A DNA stretch of 64,000 bases from an uncultured Aquimarina sp. Its GTDB lineage: Bacteria; Bacteroidota; Bacteroidia; Flavobacteriales; Flavobacteriaceae. The notes under the pieces are model-generated. The model was not told the DNA's origin and did no database searches. It was given only the letters and a program-made list of their open reading frames with translations. Numbering within the stretch: the stretch's first letter is position 1; each line of letters begins with the position of its first letter. Made by a program: the position numbers and the translations under genes. The stretch is taken from NCBI GenBank assembly GCA_947501475.1, contig CANMWA010000012.1:113755-177754 (forward strand), read 5' to 3'. Positions 61,869 through 64,000 of the stretch are shown piece by piece.

Positions 61869-62960
61869 TTATTTCTTAAAATAGCTAAAAGTCTCTCCTG
61901 ATTTGATATTCAGTAAGCTTTCGTAGATTAATTTTATTACATTTTCTACATCATCTCTATGTACCATTTCAACCGTCGTATGCATATATCTAAGTGGTAA
62001 AGAAATCAAAGCTGAAGCAACTCCTCCATTACTATATGCAAATGCATCAGTATCTGTACCCGTCATTCTACTTGATGCCATACGTTGAAAAGGAATCTTT
62101 TTATCTTCGGCGGTTTCAATTAATAATTCTCTTAATCTATTTTGTACAGCTGGAGCATATGAAATTACAGGTCCATCTCCAATCTTGGTTTCTCCTTGAG
62201 TTTTCTTTTCAATCATAGGAGTAGTAGTGTCATGACAGACATCGGTTACAATTGCAACATCGGGTTTAATAGTATGAGTGATCATTTCTGCACCTCGTAA
62301 ACCTATTTCTTCTTGTACCGAATTTGTAATGTATAAACCAAATGGAAGCTTTGTCTTATTTTCCTTAAGTAAACGAGCAACTTCAGCAATCATAAAACCT
62401 CCCATGCGATTATCAAGGGCACGACAAACAAATTTATCCTTATTCAAAATAAAAAACTCATCAGGATACGTAATTACACAACCAACATGAACCCCTAATT
62501 TTAGCACTTCTTCTTTGGTAGAACACCCAACATCTATGCAGATATTATCAAGTTTGGGAGCCTCTTCTTTACCAGCTTTTCTTGTATGTATTGCGGGCCA
62601 ACCAAAAACACCTTGTACAATTCCTTTTTTTGTATGAATATTTACGCGCTTTGAAGTGGCAATTTGATGGTCACTTCCTCCATTTCTGATTACATAAATA
62701 AGACCATTATCGGTTATATAATTTACATACCACGATATTTCATCTGCATGTCCCTCAATTACGACTTTATACTTAGCTTTTGGATTTATGACTCCAACAG
62801 CAGTGCCATATGTATCAGTTATAAATTCGTCAACATAAGGTTTTAGATAATCCATCCATATTTTTTGACCTTCCCATTCGTAACCAGTAGGGGCAGGATT
62901 ATTTAGATATTTTTCAAGAAACGATATGGATTTTTTGTTTAATATGCTTTTTTTAGCCAT
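61869..62960 (-). CDS. M42-family metallopeptidase (glutamyl aminopeptidase type)
   Basis: Start ATG 62960 gives 363 residues (MAKKSILNKKSIS); the upstream in-frame ATG at 63008 adds an atypical leader and lies ahead of a TAATTTCG box at 62990-62997. Motifs include APTGYEWEGQ at the N-terminus, EGHADEISWYVN (metal), CRALDNRMGGFM, NSVQEEIGLRGAEM (catalytic Glu pair) and GTDTDAF near the end. M42 enzymes form large tetrahedral aminopeptidase particles that degrade peptides in the cytoplasm. It is divergent from the DUF4294 gene. Confidence 0.92.
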   Translation of the reverse strand: MAKKSILNKKSISFLEKYLNNPAPTGYEWEGQKIWMDYLKPYVDEFITDTYGTAVGVINPKAKYKVVIEGHADEISWYVNYITDNGLIYVIRNGGSDHQIATSKRVNIHTKKGIVQGVFGWPAIHTRKAGKEEAPKLDNICIDVGCSTKEEVLKLGVHVGCVITYPDEFFILNKDKFVCRALDNRMGGFMIAEVARLLKENKTKLPFGLYITNSVQEEIGLRGAEMITHTIKPDVAIVTDVCHDTTTPMIEKKTQGETKIGDGPVISYAPAVQNRLRELLIETAEDKKIPFQRMASSRMTGTDTDAFAYSNGGVASALISLPLRYMHTTVEMVHRDDVENVIKLIYESLLNIKSGETFSYFKK

Positions 62961-63040
62961 AGGATTTAATAAAAATGTTTTGTTTTGTACGAAATTAATA
63001 ATATTCACATAGATTTTACGCTTTAAAATCAGTTAATTAT

Positions 63041-63048
63041 TAATTTTG
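63041..63048 (+). promoter_or_regulatory. -7 box of the DUF4294 gene
   Basis: TAATTTTG matches TAnnTTTG, 29 nt before the ATG at 63077. Confidence 0.45.
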
Positions 63049-63076
63049 GAATAATTTTAGAAGCCCATAATTTACT

Positions 63077-63793
63077 ATGATTAAATATTTGCTACATATA
63101 TTAATAATCTTTTCTTCTACTTTTCTTTTTTCGCAAAAGAAAAATGAAAAAAAGAAGGATGCGTCAATAGTAGACACTACAGGATTTGTTCAATATTATA
63201 TAGTTGAAGGAGATACGATTCCTCATGAAGCTATAGATCTCGAAGAAGTAGTAATATTAGGTAGGCTAAAATTTAAAGATAAACTTGCCCGGAGAAAATA
63301 TTTGATCTTAAGAAGAAAAACCAGAAAAGTATATCCATATGCAAAATTAGCATCAGATAGATTAACTTCTATGAACGAAAGATTAAATGGGATTAATTCA
63401 AAAAGGACTAAAAAAAAGTATATAAAAATACTTCAAAAGTATATGGAAGAAGAATTCACGGCAGAACTAAAAAAGCTAACACGTACAGAAGGGCAGATAT
63501 TAGTGAAGTTAATTCATCGCCAAACAGGAAAAACAATGTTTGATCTTGTAAAAGAATACAGAAGCGGCTGGAAAGCATTTTGGTATAACAATACAGCCAA
63601 GCTTTTCAATATTTCATTGAAAAGAGAATATGATCCGATTCATATAGAAGAAGACTATTTTATAGAAGATATACTTCAACGAAGTTTTCAATCTAATCTC
63701 CTCGAAGAACAAAGAACAGCATTAGACTTTAGTTTTTATGATTTAAGGAATAAATGGTCAGACACTACCAAAGTATTGACTCCAAAACAATAA
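63077..63793 (+). CDS. DUF4294-family exported protein
   Basis: This 238-residue protein has a signal peptide (about 1-20, ending LFSQ), a Lys-rich stretch, then the DUF4294 region (about 35-190; ILGRLKFKDKLARRKYLILR, KVYPYAKLASDRL, KLIHRQTGKTMFDLVKEYRS). The family is conserved in Bacteroidota and untested. The basic, helix-rich sequence argues against an enzyme. It is divergent from the M42 peptidase gene. Confidence 0.88.
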   Translation: MIKYLLHILIIFSSTFLFSQKKNEKKKDASIVDTTGFVQYYIVEGDTIPHEAIDLEEVVILGRLKFKDKLARRKYLILRRKTRKVYPYAKLASDRLTSMNERLNGINSKRTKKKYIKILQKYMEEEFTAELKKLTRTEGQILVKLIHRQTGKTMFDLVKEYRSGWKAFWYNNTAKLFNISLKREYDPIHIEEDYFIEDILQRSFQSNLLEEQRTALDFSFYDLRNKWSDTTKVLTPKQ

Positions 63794-63945
63794 TTTTTAG
63801 AATAGTTTTTAAGATATAAAGTTTTAGTGCTTCAAAAATTACAAAAATCACATTCTTATTTTAAGATTTTTTCTTATATTCGCTTCCTATCTTTTTCAAA
63901 ATCAGGACATTTCTAGTTTCTTGAAAAAATACTTACGAAAAGGTA

Positions 63946-63975
63946 TTGTTGTATAGTTAAATGGTTGTATGTTTG
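63946..63975 (+). promoter_or_regulatory. Canonical promoter at the right edge (TTG-N19-TAnnTTTG)
   Basis: TTG at 63946-63948, exactly 19 nt, then TATGTTTG at 63968-63975 followed by CACCCGC. This is the flavobacterial housekeeping promoter, often in front of tRNA genes. The transcript starts near 63982 and its gene is beyond the window. Confidence 0.7.
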
Positions 63976-64000
63976 CACCCGCAAAACGGGATAATGTTTT

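Noticed and set aside
61869..63008. Longer start of the M42 peptidase at 63008
   Set aside because: The added leader is atypical and a TAATTTCG box lies downstream of it, close to the ATG at 62960.
63942..63993. tRNA-like string with AGTTAAATGG resembling a D-loop
   Set aside because: The anticodon arm does not fold with a 7-nt loop and T33, and the string is better explained by a TTG-N19-TAnnTTTG promoter.

Overview
The window is AT-rich chromosomal DNA from a Bacteroidota bacterium, most likely a marine Flavobacteriaceae member (Aquimarina-like is a guess from gene content). The evidence is: secreted proteins ending in type IX secretion (T9SS) type A sorting domains, GEVED/FN3/LTD modules, Bacteroidota-style RHS proteins, a DUF4369-TlpA protein, a DUF4294 protein, and promoters of the flavobacterial TTG-N19/20-TAnnTTTG type. 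No rRNA, tRNA, CRISPR array or insertion sequence was found.

Layout. 1-3.4 kb: two related T9SS-secreted FN3/GEVED proteins, the first cut by the left edge. 3.5-8.8 kb: an accessory membrane cluster. It holds a small two-TM protein, a TM/coiled-coil protein, a SMODS (CD-NTase) domain fused to a SLATT-like 2TM domain with its catalytic residues replaced, and a polytopic protein with an AIM24-like tail. Two of its transcription units share the same upstream element. 8.8-17.6 kb (minus strand): an RHS operon (fibre-like protein, YD-repeat protein, RHS-core protein with a 200-residue variable tail, small TM protein that could be its immunity partner). 17.9-19 kb: a membrane-bound AraC-type regulator. 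19.2-23.5 kb: leuA-leuC-leuD-leuB. 23.7-33.1 kb: housekeeping genes (EamA transporter, RluA-type pseudouridine synthase, panB, L-serine ammonia-lyase, dnaK) interrupted by a four-helix-bundle (IVP-like) gene with iterated flanks.

33.2-41.7 kb: a cell-envelope stress or proteolysis locus. It holds a LytM/M23 lipoprotein with five 50-residue repeats, a lipoprotein, an exported TPR-CHAT protease homologue, a subtilisin-like lipoprotein, and a divergent ECF sigma factor with a membrane TPR partner. Two of the minus-strand genes carry near-identical ECF-type promoters, so a local regulon is likely. 41.7-64 kb: mostly housekeeping and envelope genes. These are AlkD-like glycosylase, gamma-glutamyltransferase, ACP phosphodiesterase family, SMP-30-like lipoprotein, glmM, three tandem LpxL/HtrB-type acyltransferases, rhomboid protease, TlpA-like thioredoxin, GAF protein, HD-PycTM protein, a phosphoesterase-Omp85 fusion, Dps, Nudix, M42 peptidase and DUF4294. 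A canonical promoter fires out of the right edge.

The strongest leads are the inactive-looking SMODS-SLATT protein with its co-regulated membrane neighbours, and the ECF sigma/CHAT/subtilase locus with its two matching promoters.
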